From JANNYA01 sp031422315 (GTDB lineage: Bacteria > Pseudomonadota > Gammaproteobacteria > Xanthomonadales > SZUA-5): a DNA stretch of 64,000 nucleotides. A program made the position numbers and the translations under genes. Where the stretch lies: positions 62,001 through 126,000 of the forward strand of contig JANOQN010000074.1 in NCBI GenBank assembly GCA_031422315.1. The letters run 5' to 3'. The first letter of the stretch is position 1. Each line of letters starts with the position of its first letter. Positions 34,453 through 42,866 of this stretch are shown piece after piece. Under the pieces are notes generated by a model. It ran no database searches. It was given only the letters and a program-made list of their open reading frames with translations, and had not been told where the DNA came from.

Positions 34453-35577
34453 ATGATTATGGTCGGGCTTTCTGGCGGTGTGGACTCGTCTGTGGCGGCA
34501 CTGGTTTTGAAAGGCCAAGGCATGCAGGTCGCCGGGCTTTTTATGAAAAACTGGGAAGAAGATGATGCCAGCGGCGTTTGCAGTGCGGAGTTAGATGTCG
34601 AAAGCGCGCGGCAAGCTGCAGCTGCTTTGGGAATCGACTTTTACACCCGCAACTTTGCCAGCGAATATTGGGATGGCGTCTTTGAGTATTTTTTAGCCGA
34701 GCTCAAAGCCAACCGAACGCCAAATCCTGATGTATTGTGTAATCGCGAAGTCAAGTTCAAAACCTTTATCGAACACGCACGGGCGTTGGGCGCTTCAAGC
34801 ATCGCAACTGGGCATTACGCGCGCAAAACTGAACAAGGCGGCGTTTTTCAATTGCTAAAAGCGCGCGATGACAATAAAGACCAAAGCTATTTTTTGCACC
34901 AGCTTAATCAAGCGCAGCTAAGTGCAAGCTTGTTTCCGCTCGGTGAATTGCGCAAGCCGGAGGTGCGCAAGCTCGCTTTAGAGGCCAGGCTGGCAACGCA
35001 TGATCGAAAAGATTCCACCGGCATTTGTTTTATCGGTGAGCGCAATTTCGTGCCATTTCTAAAGCGCTTTTTGACGCCTCAGCCGGGCCGCATGCTTAAC
35101 CTTTCGGGTAAAGAGGTCGGCCAGCACGAAGGCTTGCAGTTCTACACGCTAGGCCAGCGCGGCGGCTTGGGGATTGGCGGATTGAAGGAGGGCAACGGCC
35201 ATCCTTGGTTTGTGGTGGCGAAAGATGCAGCGCGCAATGCGCTGATCGTCAATCAGGGCGATTGCGCTGCGCTGTACGCCAGCAAATTGCAGGCCAGCAG
35301 CCCGCACTGGATAAGCGATAATCCACTCGCGCACAGCAAAAGCTGGCAGGGTTTTGCAAAAACGCGCTATCGCCAGCCGGATCAAGCCTGTGAAGTGATT
35401 GTAAACGGTGATGGCTTGCAAGTGCGCTTTGCACAACCCCAGCGCGCGGTCACGCCAGGCCAGTTTGTGGTGTTTTATCAGGGCGATGTGTGTCTAGGCG
35501 GCGCGACGATTGAGCGCTCGGATGCGGCATTTGGCGGGCTGAGCGCCGATCCTGATTCAGCTGAGCAGGCCGCCTGA
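34453..35577 (+). CDS. mnmA: tRNA 2-thiouridylase MnmA
   Basis: 374 residues. The PP-loop SGGVDSS is at 7-13, the first catalytic Cys is Cys96 (NPDVLCNREVKF) and the second is Cys192 (STGICFIGERNF). MnmA adds sulfur to U34 of tRNA-Lys, -Glu and -Gln with sulfur relayed from IscS/TusE. ATG 34453 is followed at once by MVGLSGG, so the start is secure within a few residues. Probably cotranscribed with the Nudix gene; hflD and purB, the usual downstream neighbours, are missing. Confidence 0.97.
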   Translation: MIMVGLSGGVDSSVAALVLKGQGMQVAGLFMKNWEEDDASGVCSAELDVESARQAAAALGIDFYTRNFASEYWDGVFEYFLAELKANRTPNPDVLCNREVKFKTFIEHARALGASSIATGHYARKTEQGGVFQLLKARDDNKDQSYFLHQLNQAQLSASLFPLGELRKPEVRKLALEARLATHDRKDSTGICFIGERNFVPFLKRFLTPQPGRMLNLSGKEVGQHEGLQFYTLGQRGGLGIGGLKEGNGHPWFVVAKDAARNALIVNQGDCAALYASKLQASSPHWISDNPLAHSKSWQGFAKTRYRQPDQACEVIVNGDGLQVRFAQPQRAVTPGQFVVFYQGDVCLGGATIERSDAAFGGLSADPDSAEQAA

Positions 35578-35737
35578 TGCCAGACAGAATTCATCACAAT
35601 TCAGACGAATCAAGCGCTAACCCCGATTGGCACGCTCGCTCGTTGCGTGATCTATGCGCCAAGCCATCACTCTCGTCAATTTCACCGCACGCCGCACTGC
35701 ACCTGCGCGGCGCGCGCATTTGCGTGTGCGGCGCAGC

Positions 35738-36313
35738 ATGAGTGCAGCAGTGGTGACATTGCCAATGCAAGACGACGAACAGCTGTTGGCGCGTTATATC
35801 AATGGCGACACATTGGCGTTTAACGCGCTCTATCAGCGCCACCGCGCGCCGCTGTGGCGCTATTTAACTCGGCTACTAGGCAGCAGCGCAATTGGTGAGG
35901 AACTTTATCAGGAGGTTTGGCAAAAAGTGATTCAGCAGCGAACTCAGTTTTCTGGCGCGCCTTTCAAACCTTGGCTGTATCGGGTTGCGCATAATTTGGC
36001 GCTTGACCAAATGCGCCGCAATGCAAAAGCGCCGATGCAAAGCCTGGACGATATGGTGCTGAGCTTTCCGAACGTGTTGGATAGCCACCGTAGCGATGAT
36101 TCCCCAGAAGCTCTGCAGCTCGATGATGAAGCGCACCAGCGTTTGCTATCTGCGCTAGCCGAGCTGCCGCCTGAGCAGCGCGATGTCGTGCTGATGAAAG
36201 CCGAAGGCGAGCTAACGCTTGAGCAAATCGGCGAGCTAACCGGGCAAGGCCGTGAAACGGTCAAGTCCAGATTGCGCTACGCGCTGGCCAAGCTTAAAGG
36301 GGTGCTGTCATGA
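35738..36313 (+). CDS. ECF-type RNA polymerase sigma factor
   Basis: About 191 residues from ATG 35738; the frame is open back to 35654, but region 2 begins at DDEQLLARYINGDTLAFNAL, so the longer form would carry a basic tail. Region 2 is followed by LYQEVWQKVIQQ and WLYRVAHNLALDQMRR; region 4 is LAELPPEQRDVVLMKAEGELTLEQIGE followed by RETVKSRLRYALAKLK. This is a group 4 (ECF) sigma factor. Its stop overlaps the next gene's ATG (ATGA), so the downstream membrane protein is very likely its anti-sigma partner. Confidence 0.92.
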   Translation: MSAAVVTLPMQDDEQLLARYINGDTLAFNALYQRHRAPLWRYLTRLLGSSAIGEELYQEVWQKVIQQRTQFSGAPFKPWLYRVAHNLALDQMRRNAKAPMQSLDDMVLSFPNVLDSHRSDDSPEALQLDDEAHQRLLSALAELPPEQRDVVLMKAEGELTLEQIGELTGQGRETVKSRLRYALAKLKGVLS

Positions 36314-37593
36314 GTGGGCACATTGATAAAAATTCATCGGGCGATTCAATGGGCCGATTTGATGCGGTGTTGACGGCCTACAAAAGCCGCCCTGGTGACA
36401 ATTCCGAGCCGCCAAGCGAACTAGACGCGCGCATTTTAGCGCTGGCCGCATTGCCTGCACGCGTCCATTTGAGCACGGAAGCGCCAATGAATACTGCCAG
36501 CCGAAATCGACCGCGCCGCGCGCCGCGCTGGCTCAGCTGGGCAGCCGGCGCCGGTGCGCTTTTGCTCAGCGGCGGCGTGTTGCGCATCATGCTGCAAGAT
36601 TCCCCCAATGCCACGCGCATGCAAGAAAACGCCAAAGAAATCACCAGCGAAACTAACGCGCGGCAAGCCGATGCGGCGAATACGCTGCCTGATCCAGCGC
36701 CAATTTCCGGGCCGATCGATGCGCCGGAATTACTTGAATTAGATGCGTTAGATCAGCGCGCCGCGCAACGCCGCGCTGACTTGCCTATTGCGGATGCCGT
36801 GCCAGCTGCACCCATGCCGAGCGCAGAAATTGCGGCTGAATCAACCGCACTGTCTGCACCGGCAAGTAAAGCAACTTCGCCGCCAGAGATAAAATCAATA
36901 CAGACCGAACCTTTACTTGAACCTGCGAAGCCCGTTGGCCGCATCGCGCAAGCTATGCCTAACGCGCGTGCGGCTAGCCCCGCCGAGGATGGCGTTATTG
37001 AGCTAAATCGCCCAGTGCAAACTGCCGCGCCCGCTGAGGATAAACAAGCTCCAGCAGCGGTAGCGGATGTTGCCGCAGCACCCGCACCGCAAGCGTTTCC
37101 AGAAAGTTCGCGAACAGCTTCAGAAGACACTCTTGATGCAGTTGTACAAACTAACGAGCCTATGGCTAAGGCCAAAGAATTCGAAACAAAATCCGACGAC
37201 AAGCCTTATGCGGCGAAGCTAGCGCAGCCGATTGAAGAGTCTTTTGCAGCGGTCGATGCTGGCATCGCTGCCGATAAAGCCGCCGCTTTGAGTGAATCAG
37301 ACGATGAATCGTTGGATTCCGTAGTCGTGTCTGGCTCACGCATTAGCAGATCTGAGATCGAAATTGCCGCGCCCGCAGTGGCGATTCCAGAAGCTACTGA
37401 GACGATGAAAAAAGCGCCGACCGCTGAAGAACTTGGGCGCGCGTTTGCCAAACTGCGCAAGCTCGAACGCGCGGGTGATCTTGAAGCGCTTAGACGCGCC
37501 ATTGAAAATTTTCGCGCGGAGTTTCCAGCGAGCACCAAAATTCCAAAGGATTTGCGGGCGGTTTTTGAGGCGAATCCTGCGCCGGTAAAATAA
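36310..37593 (+). CDS. Putative membrane anti-sigma factor with TonB-receptor-like motif
   Basis: 427 residues from ATG 36310. The first 70 are cytoplasmic and include SELDARILALAALPA. One transmembrane helix (about 74-95, WLSWAAGAGALLLSGGVLRI) follows, then a long Ala/Pro-rich periplasmic region. At about 335-345 is LDSVVVSGSRI, followed by AAPAVAI, closely like the start of TonB-dependent receptor plug domains. The final 60 residues are a charged helical segment (EELGRAFAKLRKLERAGDLE). No zinc-type ZAS motif is seen. The overlap with the sigma factor gene supports an anti-sigma role, which is inference. Confidence 0.72.
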   Translation: MSGHIDKNSSGDSMGRFDAVLTAYKSRPGDNSEPPSELDARILALAALPARVHLSTEAPMNTASRNRPRRAPRWLSWAAGAGALLLSGGVLRIMLQDSPNATRMQENAKEITSETNARQADAANTLPDPAPISGPIDAPELLELDALDQRAAQRRADLPIADAVPAAPMPSAEIAAESTALSAPASKATSPPEIKSIQTEPLLEPAKPVGRIAQAMPNARAASPAEDGVIELNRPVQTAAPAEDKQAPAAVADVAAAPAPQAFPESSRTASEDTLDAVVQTNEPMAKAKEFETKSDDKPYAAKLAQPIEESFAAVDAGIAADKAAALSESDDESLDSVVVSGSRISRSEIEIAAPAVAIPEATETMKKAPTAEELGRAFAKLRKLERAGDLEALRRAIENFRAEFPASTKIPKDLRAVFEANPAPVK

Positions 37594-37846
37594 GTTGTGG
37601 AATGAGGTTAGACGCCACAGAAAGTCAAATCCGACATTGGCCAGAGTGCGCTGGCAAGTCCCAGCTGGTGGCTCCGCAATCTGCGTATGGCGGACATCCT
37701 GCTATCCATTCACTTGCTAACTTAATTGGCATTAGGGGCCAGGCAGCGCTGTCAGAATTCATCCGAACGCTGATTACAGTAGATCAGCACCGCTTCAGCA
37801 ACCGAGGCATAGCGTGATCCAACTTAAGTTAGAGCAACTAAAGGTA

Positions 37847-38875
37847 ATGACCATGCGTGTAATGCTCATTTTAGTTTTATGTTGGTCAGCCATGTATGCC
37901 AACGCAACCAGCTACCGGCGGCCTGATCGGCCAGCGACGCCCGCTGAGCAAATTGAACTGGCTCAGTATGATGAAGCGATGGCGGCTAGAATGCGCCGAT
38001 TGGAAACGCGTATCGCGGCAGATGCTGAAGTTCAGCAGATGCTGGCATTCGTATTGCACGACGACGACAACGCCGATATCAGCAGCAGTGAATTTTCCGC
38101 CAGAGAGCAAGCGCGCTTTACGCTGGCCATGCGCGATGAACTGGCTGGGCTAATTTGGGCAAGCTACCAATACAATGATGTAGTCAGCAGCCCTATTCGG
38201 GCGGCAGAGCCTGAAAAATCAGACGCGATTAAGAAACTCAACCAGCTCATCACACGCTGGAGACCCACTGGCAGTTCCATTTGGGGAATGTTTGATGCCT
38301 TGCTGCATGAAAATCCGATGGAGCAAAAACAGCTGCTATCGATAGCGCTGAAAAAGCCGCTGCACAGCGGCCTAACTAAACGCGCACGTGTTCTGGCGCT
38401 CCGCTATTTTGAAATCTACTTTTCCGAACCGGAACCCGTTTTGCGCGAAGCGCTCACTGTGTATCGCCCTGACTATTCCTGGACGCAGCTCGCATTACTA
38501 GGAATGGGCGGCATTGATTTGGAGGGTCTAGTAGCTTCGGATTTGTTAGAAGCATCTTGCGATCTTGAGAACCCAAGAGAAGCCTCCCTCAGCGCTAGCG
38601 ATTGCCAGTCACTATTCCGGCAAAGTCAATTGCTTAAGTTGATGATGCCGGAGGAGCTGCCCGCAGAACAATTCGAAGAGCCAGTTTTAAGCGCGTTTCT
38701 AGCAGATCAACAGTTGGTCGAACAAATCCAAACCACGCTGGACGAATGCGCTAACTCGCCCGCATTTGTACTGGTCATGCTGCGCGCAACCAGCTCAGCC
38801 GATTGGCGCGGTTATCTGCGCAAGGTGGCTGGTAGCCCGTGTAAAGCGATAGCGCTTAAACTGCCACCTGCGTAA
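37847..38875 (+). CDS. Hypothetical secreted protein
   Basis: 342 residues from ATG 37847 (preceded by AAAGGT); a GTG at 37814 is less likely. A signal peptide is present (MTMRVMLILVLCWSAMYANA). The mature part is helical, rich in Glu and Leu, with four cysteines in the last third (ASCDLENP, ASDCQSLF, DECANS, SPCKAI) that could pair in the periplasm. No family or catalytic motif is recognised. The 253 bp before it contain no other gene or clear regulatory site. Confidence 0.72.
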   Translation: MTMRVMLILVLCWSAMYANATSYRRPDRPATPAEQIELAQYDEAMAARMRRLETRIAADAEVQQMLAFVLHDDDNADISSSEFSAREQARFTLAMRDELAGLIWASYQYNDVVSSPIRAAEPEKSDAIKKLNQLITRWRPTGSSIWGMFDALLHENPMEQKQLLSIALKKPLHSGLTKRARVLALRYFEIYFSEPEPVLREALTVYRPDYSWTQLALLGMGGIDLEGLVASDLLEASCDLENPREASLSASDCQSLFRQSQLLKLMMPEELPAEQFEEPVLSAFLADQQLVEQIQTTLDECANSPAFVLVMLRATSSADWRGYLRKVAGSPCKAIALKLPPA

Positions 38876-38895
38876 TCTAATCCTAAGCACTAGCT

Positions 38896-39696
38896 ATGGC
38901 ACCTGAGTCAATTTGGCAAACGGTTGAAACGCTGATGGCGGCTGAGTCTGCTGAGGCGCTGTTTAGCCTGATTTGCACGCGCGCAACAGAGATTGGTTTT
39001 GACAATGTCGGATTCGCGCTGCTTACCAATGCGCGGACAAAAGCGCTTGGCCTTAGCTCACTACTCGTACAGCACAGCTACCTAAATGACTGGGCAATGA
39101 GCTACCAGCGCTTGAAAAATGCCCAAGCCGCAGATTCGGATGCGCGCGTGCTGATGTCACTGCTAGATTTGCCTGCGTTGGCGTGGAACGTCCGAGGCCA
39201 GATAAGCTTACCGGCGCTAAAGCTACACATTCCAGAGGCCGACCGGCAAATTAGCTTGGCTAGTGCATTTGGCATTCGAGGCGGCTTAACTTTACCGATT
39301 AATGGCCGCAACATTGCCTGGGGCTTTTTCACATTTTCCAGCGACAGCAATGTCGAGCTAGCGGCCATGGAGCAATGCATAGGTGAGTTACACATGCTAA
39401 GCAGCGTGGCTGCTGCGCGGATTATGAAAATCGCTTCGGTTGCAAAACATGCGTACCCCGATGCGCAACCGAAGCCGCTTGCTTTGGCAGCTGGTGACGT
39501 AATTTTAAGCACGCGTGAGGCAGAAGTGCTGCGTTGGTGCGCGGCCGGAAAAACCTCTTGGGAAATCGCCGAAATCCTGCATATCAGCGAGCGCACGGTG
39601 AATTTTCACTTGAGCAAAATTGCTGGTCGCTTTGGTGTAAAAGGCCGTTTGGCAGCCTGTGCAGTCGCCATTTCAAGCCGATTGATTGCGCTTTAG
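38896..39696 (+). CDS. LuxR-family quorum-sensing type regulator (solo)
   Basis: 266 residues from ATG 38896, 20 bp after the preceding gene. The N-terminal domain fits the acyl-homoserine-lactone-binding fold: Trp66-x3-Tyr70, Asp80, Trp97 and a GIRGGLTLPING turn correspond to the conserved Trp, Tyr, Asp, Trp and Gly of LuxR/TraR, although the Pro after the Asp is missing. The C-terminal LuxR helix-turn-helix is complete (LSTREAEVLRWCAAGKTSWE, IAEILHISERTVNFHLSKI). No luxI synthase lies in the window, so it is a LuxR solo here. A lux-box-like palindrome follows its stop codon. Confidence 0.88.
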   Translation: MAPESIWQTVETLMAAESAEALFSLICTRATEIGFDNVGFALLTNARTKALGLSSLLVQHSYLNDWAMSYQRLKNAQAADSDARVLMSLLDLPALAWNVRGQISLPALKLHIPEADRQISLASAFGIRGGLTLPINGRNIAWGFFTFSSDSNVELAAMEQCIGELHMLSSVAAARIMKIASVAKHAYPDAQPKPLALAAGDVILSTREAEVLRWCAAGKTSWEIAEILHISERTVNFHLSKIAGRFGVKGRLAACAVAISSRLIAL

Positions 39697-39700
39697 CACC

Positions 39701-39728
39701 GTGCAACTGTCAGATCTGACAGTTGCAC
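39701..39728. promoter_or_regulatory. Perfect 28-bp palindrome, likely lux box
   Basis: Two 14-bp arms meet without a spacer (left arm GTGCAACTGTCAGA). The central 20 bp (39705-39724) have the CT-N12-AG layout of lux/las boxes, with the core CTGTCAGATCTGACAG. It lies 4 bp after the luxR stop and about 80 bp before the next gene's start. Lack of a loop and of a T-run argues against a terminator. Confidence 0.72.
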
Positions 39729-39810
39729 GCATTCTATTGCAGCGGTTAAGCTATTTTTGAAACAAAATATTCAGCCAAAGCGAAGTCGTATGCTTAACCA
39801 GGAAATGCGC

Positions 39811-41517
39811 ATGCCAAGAAAATTCTCAATCCAATTGCTCATGCTTGCCGCCTGCTACAGCGTCAGCACATCTGCCGCAGCGCCCAGCTGGCAAGTGGTG
39901 CTTACGCCAAGCTCTAACTTGATTACGCTGCCCGGTACGCCCGCGCCTGGCAGCTATGAAATCGCGCTGCCTGGTCCGGTCATTTCAGACAGCAATATCG
40001 GTAATTTGAACTTCGTTTTTCGACTAGCCAATGGCGATTACAATCTGTGGCGCGAGCTATCTGGCTCGTTACAACCTTACGCACAAGTCGGCATCGTTGG
40101 CAGCACTGGCCCTGGGCGCACGGGCGCAGAATCCGGCCACGTGTTTCGCCGATTAACCAATGCCAGCACCACCTACGTATTTAGCGATTCCAACGCACAA
40201 GACGCACGCGTGTTTACCGGATACGCCGGTGCTCCCGCCGCAACCTTAGACAATTCCCCGATTGGTGCGTGGATCTCAAGTGTTGCTGGCAACACCGAAA
40301 TTGCCCGCTTTGATACCGATGGCGCACTAGGCCCTGCCTTAGGCGCAGGCTGGAGCTTCCAAAGTCTCGGTGGCCCGAATATCTTCGGCACGCTGCATGC
40401 GCTGCCGAATGGCGCAGTGCTGATGCAAGCCGGCGTGCGTTCGCCCACTCCGCCAAATTTGCCGTATGTCGCGCTGGTACGGCATCAGCCAGGCGTCGGT
40501 AATGTGGCCTGTAGCGTCACGCAGTCAACCAATCCTGCTTGGGCACCCGGCGTTTTAGGAGTCGATTTTTTCGAGTCGATTCGCTATGCCAGCTCCAGCC
40601 CGCGCGGTGAGATTTACGCGGCCGGTAACATCGCAAGAATGACACCGATCGCGGTTCGCAACGGCATTTGGCAATTTTGCGCAGGTGCGCCGCAGGTTAA
40701 AGTCATCAGCGAAAACACTGGCGCGCTCGGGCCAAATATTCCCGGCAGCGCAAATGCCGTGTTTACTTCGGTGCTTCCTAATATCGCACCTTCAAGTGCC
40801 GGATCGTTTTACTTTACCGGCAAGAGTGAAAACACCGCGCCAACCTTCAAAGGCATTTTTCATCACAGCCTTGGCAGCAATCAGCCCGTTTTATTGAACG
40901 GCGTTGAAGGCGCGTTTGGCCCGCAAGTTGCGGGCTTTGTGTTTGACACCATCTTGGAATACGACCCGATTGCGGCAGGCCCGTTCGGTGTGGTGCGCGC
41001 GACGATTCGCCCGACCTCTGGCAGTACATCCACCACTGGGCTTTGGCGCTTGCGCGCTAATGGCGGTTCGGAACCTGTGGCGATTATTGGCAATACCGGC
41101 GCGTTTGCACCCGCGCCAGGGCGCGTGTGGCGTGATCTTGATCTGTTCAACATTTTCGAAAATGGCGACGTCATTGTCCAGGCCGCCACCACCAATCCAC
41201 CGGATTTGTTAGACACTGTGAGTGTGTGGCGCATTCGCCCAGGCCGCGCGCCGGAAGAAATTTTGAAAAAAGGCGATTTAGTGCGCACACCCACCGCCGC
41301 TGGCATCGTATTGCGCGCGGTTCGCTTTATTGACCGCCCAGGCGGAGGCTCAGCGGCGATTCGTGAATACGGCGGCGATGATTCTTGGATAGGCGCCAGC
41401 GGCACGGCGTTAGTGAAAGTAGAAATCGAACCTATGGAAAACTTCTCTTTCAGAGCGCCGTGGGTGCGTGCGCAAGTCACCGATTTGGATGTAATTTTGC
41501 AGGATGGGTTTGAGTAG
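39811..41517 (+). CDS. Secreted tandem-repeat protein with DGFE C-terminus, probable LuxR target
   Basis: 568 residues from ATG 39811 (preceded by AGGAA; upstream in-frame starts at 39757, 39790 and 39805 are weaker). The signal peptide is MPRKFSIQLLMLAACYSVST, then SAAA. The body has at least five units of the form N-T-G-A-x-G-P...V-F, such as NTGALGPNIPGSANAVFTSV, EGAFGPQVAGFVFDTI and NTGAFAPAPGRVWRDL, resembling beta-propeller-like tandem repeats of exported proteins. It ends in DLDVILQDGFE, a tail I associate with secreted proteins of Rhodanobacteraceae. Function unknown. The lux-box-like palindrome sits where an activator would bind. Confidence 0.8.
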   Translation: MPRKFSIQLLMLAACYSVSTSAAAPSWQVVLTPSSNLITLPGTPAPGSYEIALPGPVISDSNIGNLNFVFRLANGDYNLWRELSGSLQPYAQVGIVGSTGPGRTGAESGHVFRRLTNASTTYVFSDSNAQDARVFTGYAGAPAATLDNSPIGAWISSVAGNTEIARFDTDGALGPALGAGWSFQSLGGPNIFGTLHALPNGAVLMQAGVRSPTPPNLPYVALVRHQPGVGNVACSVTQSTNPAWAPGVLGVDFFESIRYASSSPRGEIYAAGNIARMTPIAVRNGIWQFCAGAPQVKVISENTGALGPNIPGSANAVFTSVLPNIAPSSAGSFYFTGKSENTAPTFKGIFHHSLGSNQPVLLNGVEGAFGPQVAGFVFDTILEYDPIAAGPFGVVRATIRPTSGSTSTTGLWRLRANGGSEPVAIIGNTGAFAPAPGRVWRDLDLFNIFENGDVIVQAATTNPPDLLDTVSVWRIRPGRAPEEILKKGDLVRTPTAAGIVLRAVRFIDRPGGGSAAIREYGGDDSWIGASGTALVKVEIEPMENFSFRAPWVRAQVTDLDVILQDGFE

Positions 41518-41561
41518 CGCGCAGGTTTTACTCGCTAGCTCTATCAAAGAGTAATTGGTTA

Positions 41562-42677
41562 TTACGGCTCAACCCTAAACAAACTCAAAGCCTTACCCGA
41601 GCTGTCTTTACCCCGCAACCTGGTATGACCGACTTGATCAAACACCGCGACTTGTAAATTGCCGCGCAACAATACGCAGGCCGACGGCAGTGAGCGCGAA
41701 GTGCGCAAATCGACGGTGCAGTTCAATTTGAATTCGCCCGATTCGAAGCGCAATACCGTGTTGGCGCCTGAAGCACCGCTCTTAAAATTTAGCTGCTGAG
41801 TATCGGTGCCTGCTGCTACTTCGGAAGCCAATATCCAATCGCCTACAAATGCATCGGCGCGCGCACCGTAGCCATAGTTAAAGCGCGAAATAGAGATGGG
41901 CATAATCTTTAGCGGCGAAAGCAAACCTTCATCACTGGGCTGGGTGATCCATACCGTCGCGCGGCTCGGAGATAAAAATTCCATCGCGACATGGCCAATC
42001 GGGTCAATCGCCGCCGGTGCCTTGTATGCACCAAACAGCGGCTGCCCGCCGGTGACGGCATAAAGCTGTGCGCTTAATGCATTGCCTTCTTGCTTGCCGG
42101 AGGAAAAATACCACTGCGGCATACCTTTGTCGTCATAGAAACTGGGCTGTACGACTACGCTTTCACCTTGGCGCTCGATATTAAAGCCGACCCCGCTGCC
42201 GCTGGTTGCAAATTCACCGCCTAGCTCAAAATTCCAATTGCCCGGTTCCGGCGCAATATCTGTACTTCCTAATTTGCGCACCGGCACCAGCGCAAAGGCC
42301 AGCGGCAACGTGCTTTCAGCGCCAGATTCACTGATTACAAGCCTATTGACAAAAACCTTATATACGCCAGCTTGTGCACGCTCTGCGCCGGTAAACACTG
42401 TGAGCGGCTGGCGAAATGGGGTTAACACCTGCGTACAAATCCGTTCGCGATTTTGCCGCACGGTAATGGTAATTTTATCGCCTGATACTACTGGCGCATC
42501 GGCCGCTATCCCGCAGCCATCAGGAGCCGTGCCCGCGAACATTAGCGTGAACGTTTCACCCTCACTGACCACTGACGGCGTAGCGGTAATGCTCGGCAAA
42601 TTGTTCTCGACTCCGAACGCTACTGTGCTTGAAGCGATTGTTAAAACCGAAACCAAAGTAGATGTAACTCGTTTCAT
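41562..42677 (-). CDS. Hypothetical secreted protein
   Basis: 371 residues from ATG 42677 (MKRVTSTLVSVLTIASSTVA, a signal peptide); the frame is open to 42755 but that extension is not signal-like. An N-terminal beta-rich domain (about 25-145) has ATPSVVSEGETFTLMFAG and two cysteines (DGCGI, ERICTQV). A second domain (about 150-371) includes GNWNFELGGEFATSGSGVGF and a WYFSSGKQEG segment, similar in style to repeated secreted domains in Xanthomonadales. No enzyme motif is visible. It is convergent with the upstream secreted protein gene. Confidence 0.75.
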   Translation of the reverse strand: MKRVTSTLVSVLTIASSTVAFGVENNLPSITATPSVVSEGETFTLMFAGTAPDGCGIAADAPVVSGDKITITVRQNRERICTQVLTPFRQPLTVFTGAERAQAGVYKVFVNRLVISESGAESTLPLAFALVPVRKLGSTDIAPEPGNWNFELGGEFATSGSGVGFNIERQGESVVVQPSFYDDKGMPQWYFSSGKQEGNALSAQLYAVTGGQPLFGAYKAPAAIDPIGHVAMEFLSPSRATVWITQPSDEGLLSPLKIMPISISRFNYGYGARADAFVGDWILASEVAAGTDTQQLNFKSGASGANTVLRFESGEFKLNCTVDLRTSRSLPSACVLLRGNLQVAVFDQVGHTRLRGKDSSGKALSLFRVEP

Positions 42678-42866
42678 AAACAGATTCCTAAATTCTGGCA
42701 CCGACACGGTCAAGTAGGCTTGCAAGGCGAAACCGGGTTGACTACCGTTCGGCATTCGAATGATGCCAACCTTGAGCGCGCTATATGTTAGGTGGAAGCC
42801 TAACGACCTGAGCGGTTTGTGTCAAACAACCCAATATCAGACTTATTCAACTCAAAAGAGTAAAAA

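Noticed and set aside
39701..39728. The palindrome as the terminator of the luxR-type gene
   Set aside because: The arms meet without a loop and no T-run follows on either strand, so an operator is a better reading.
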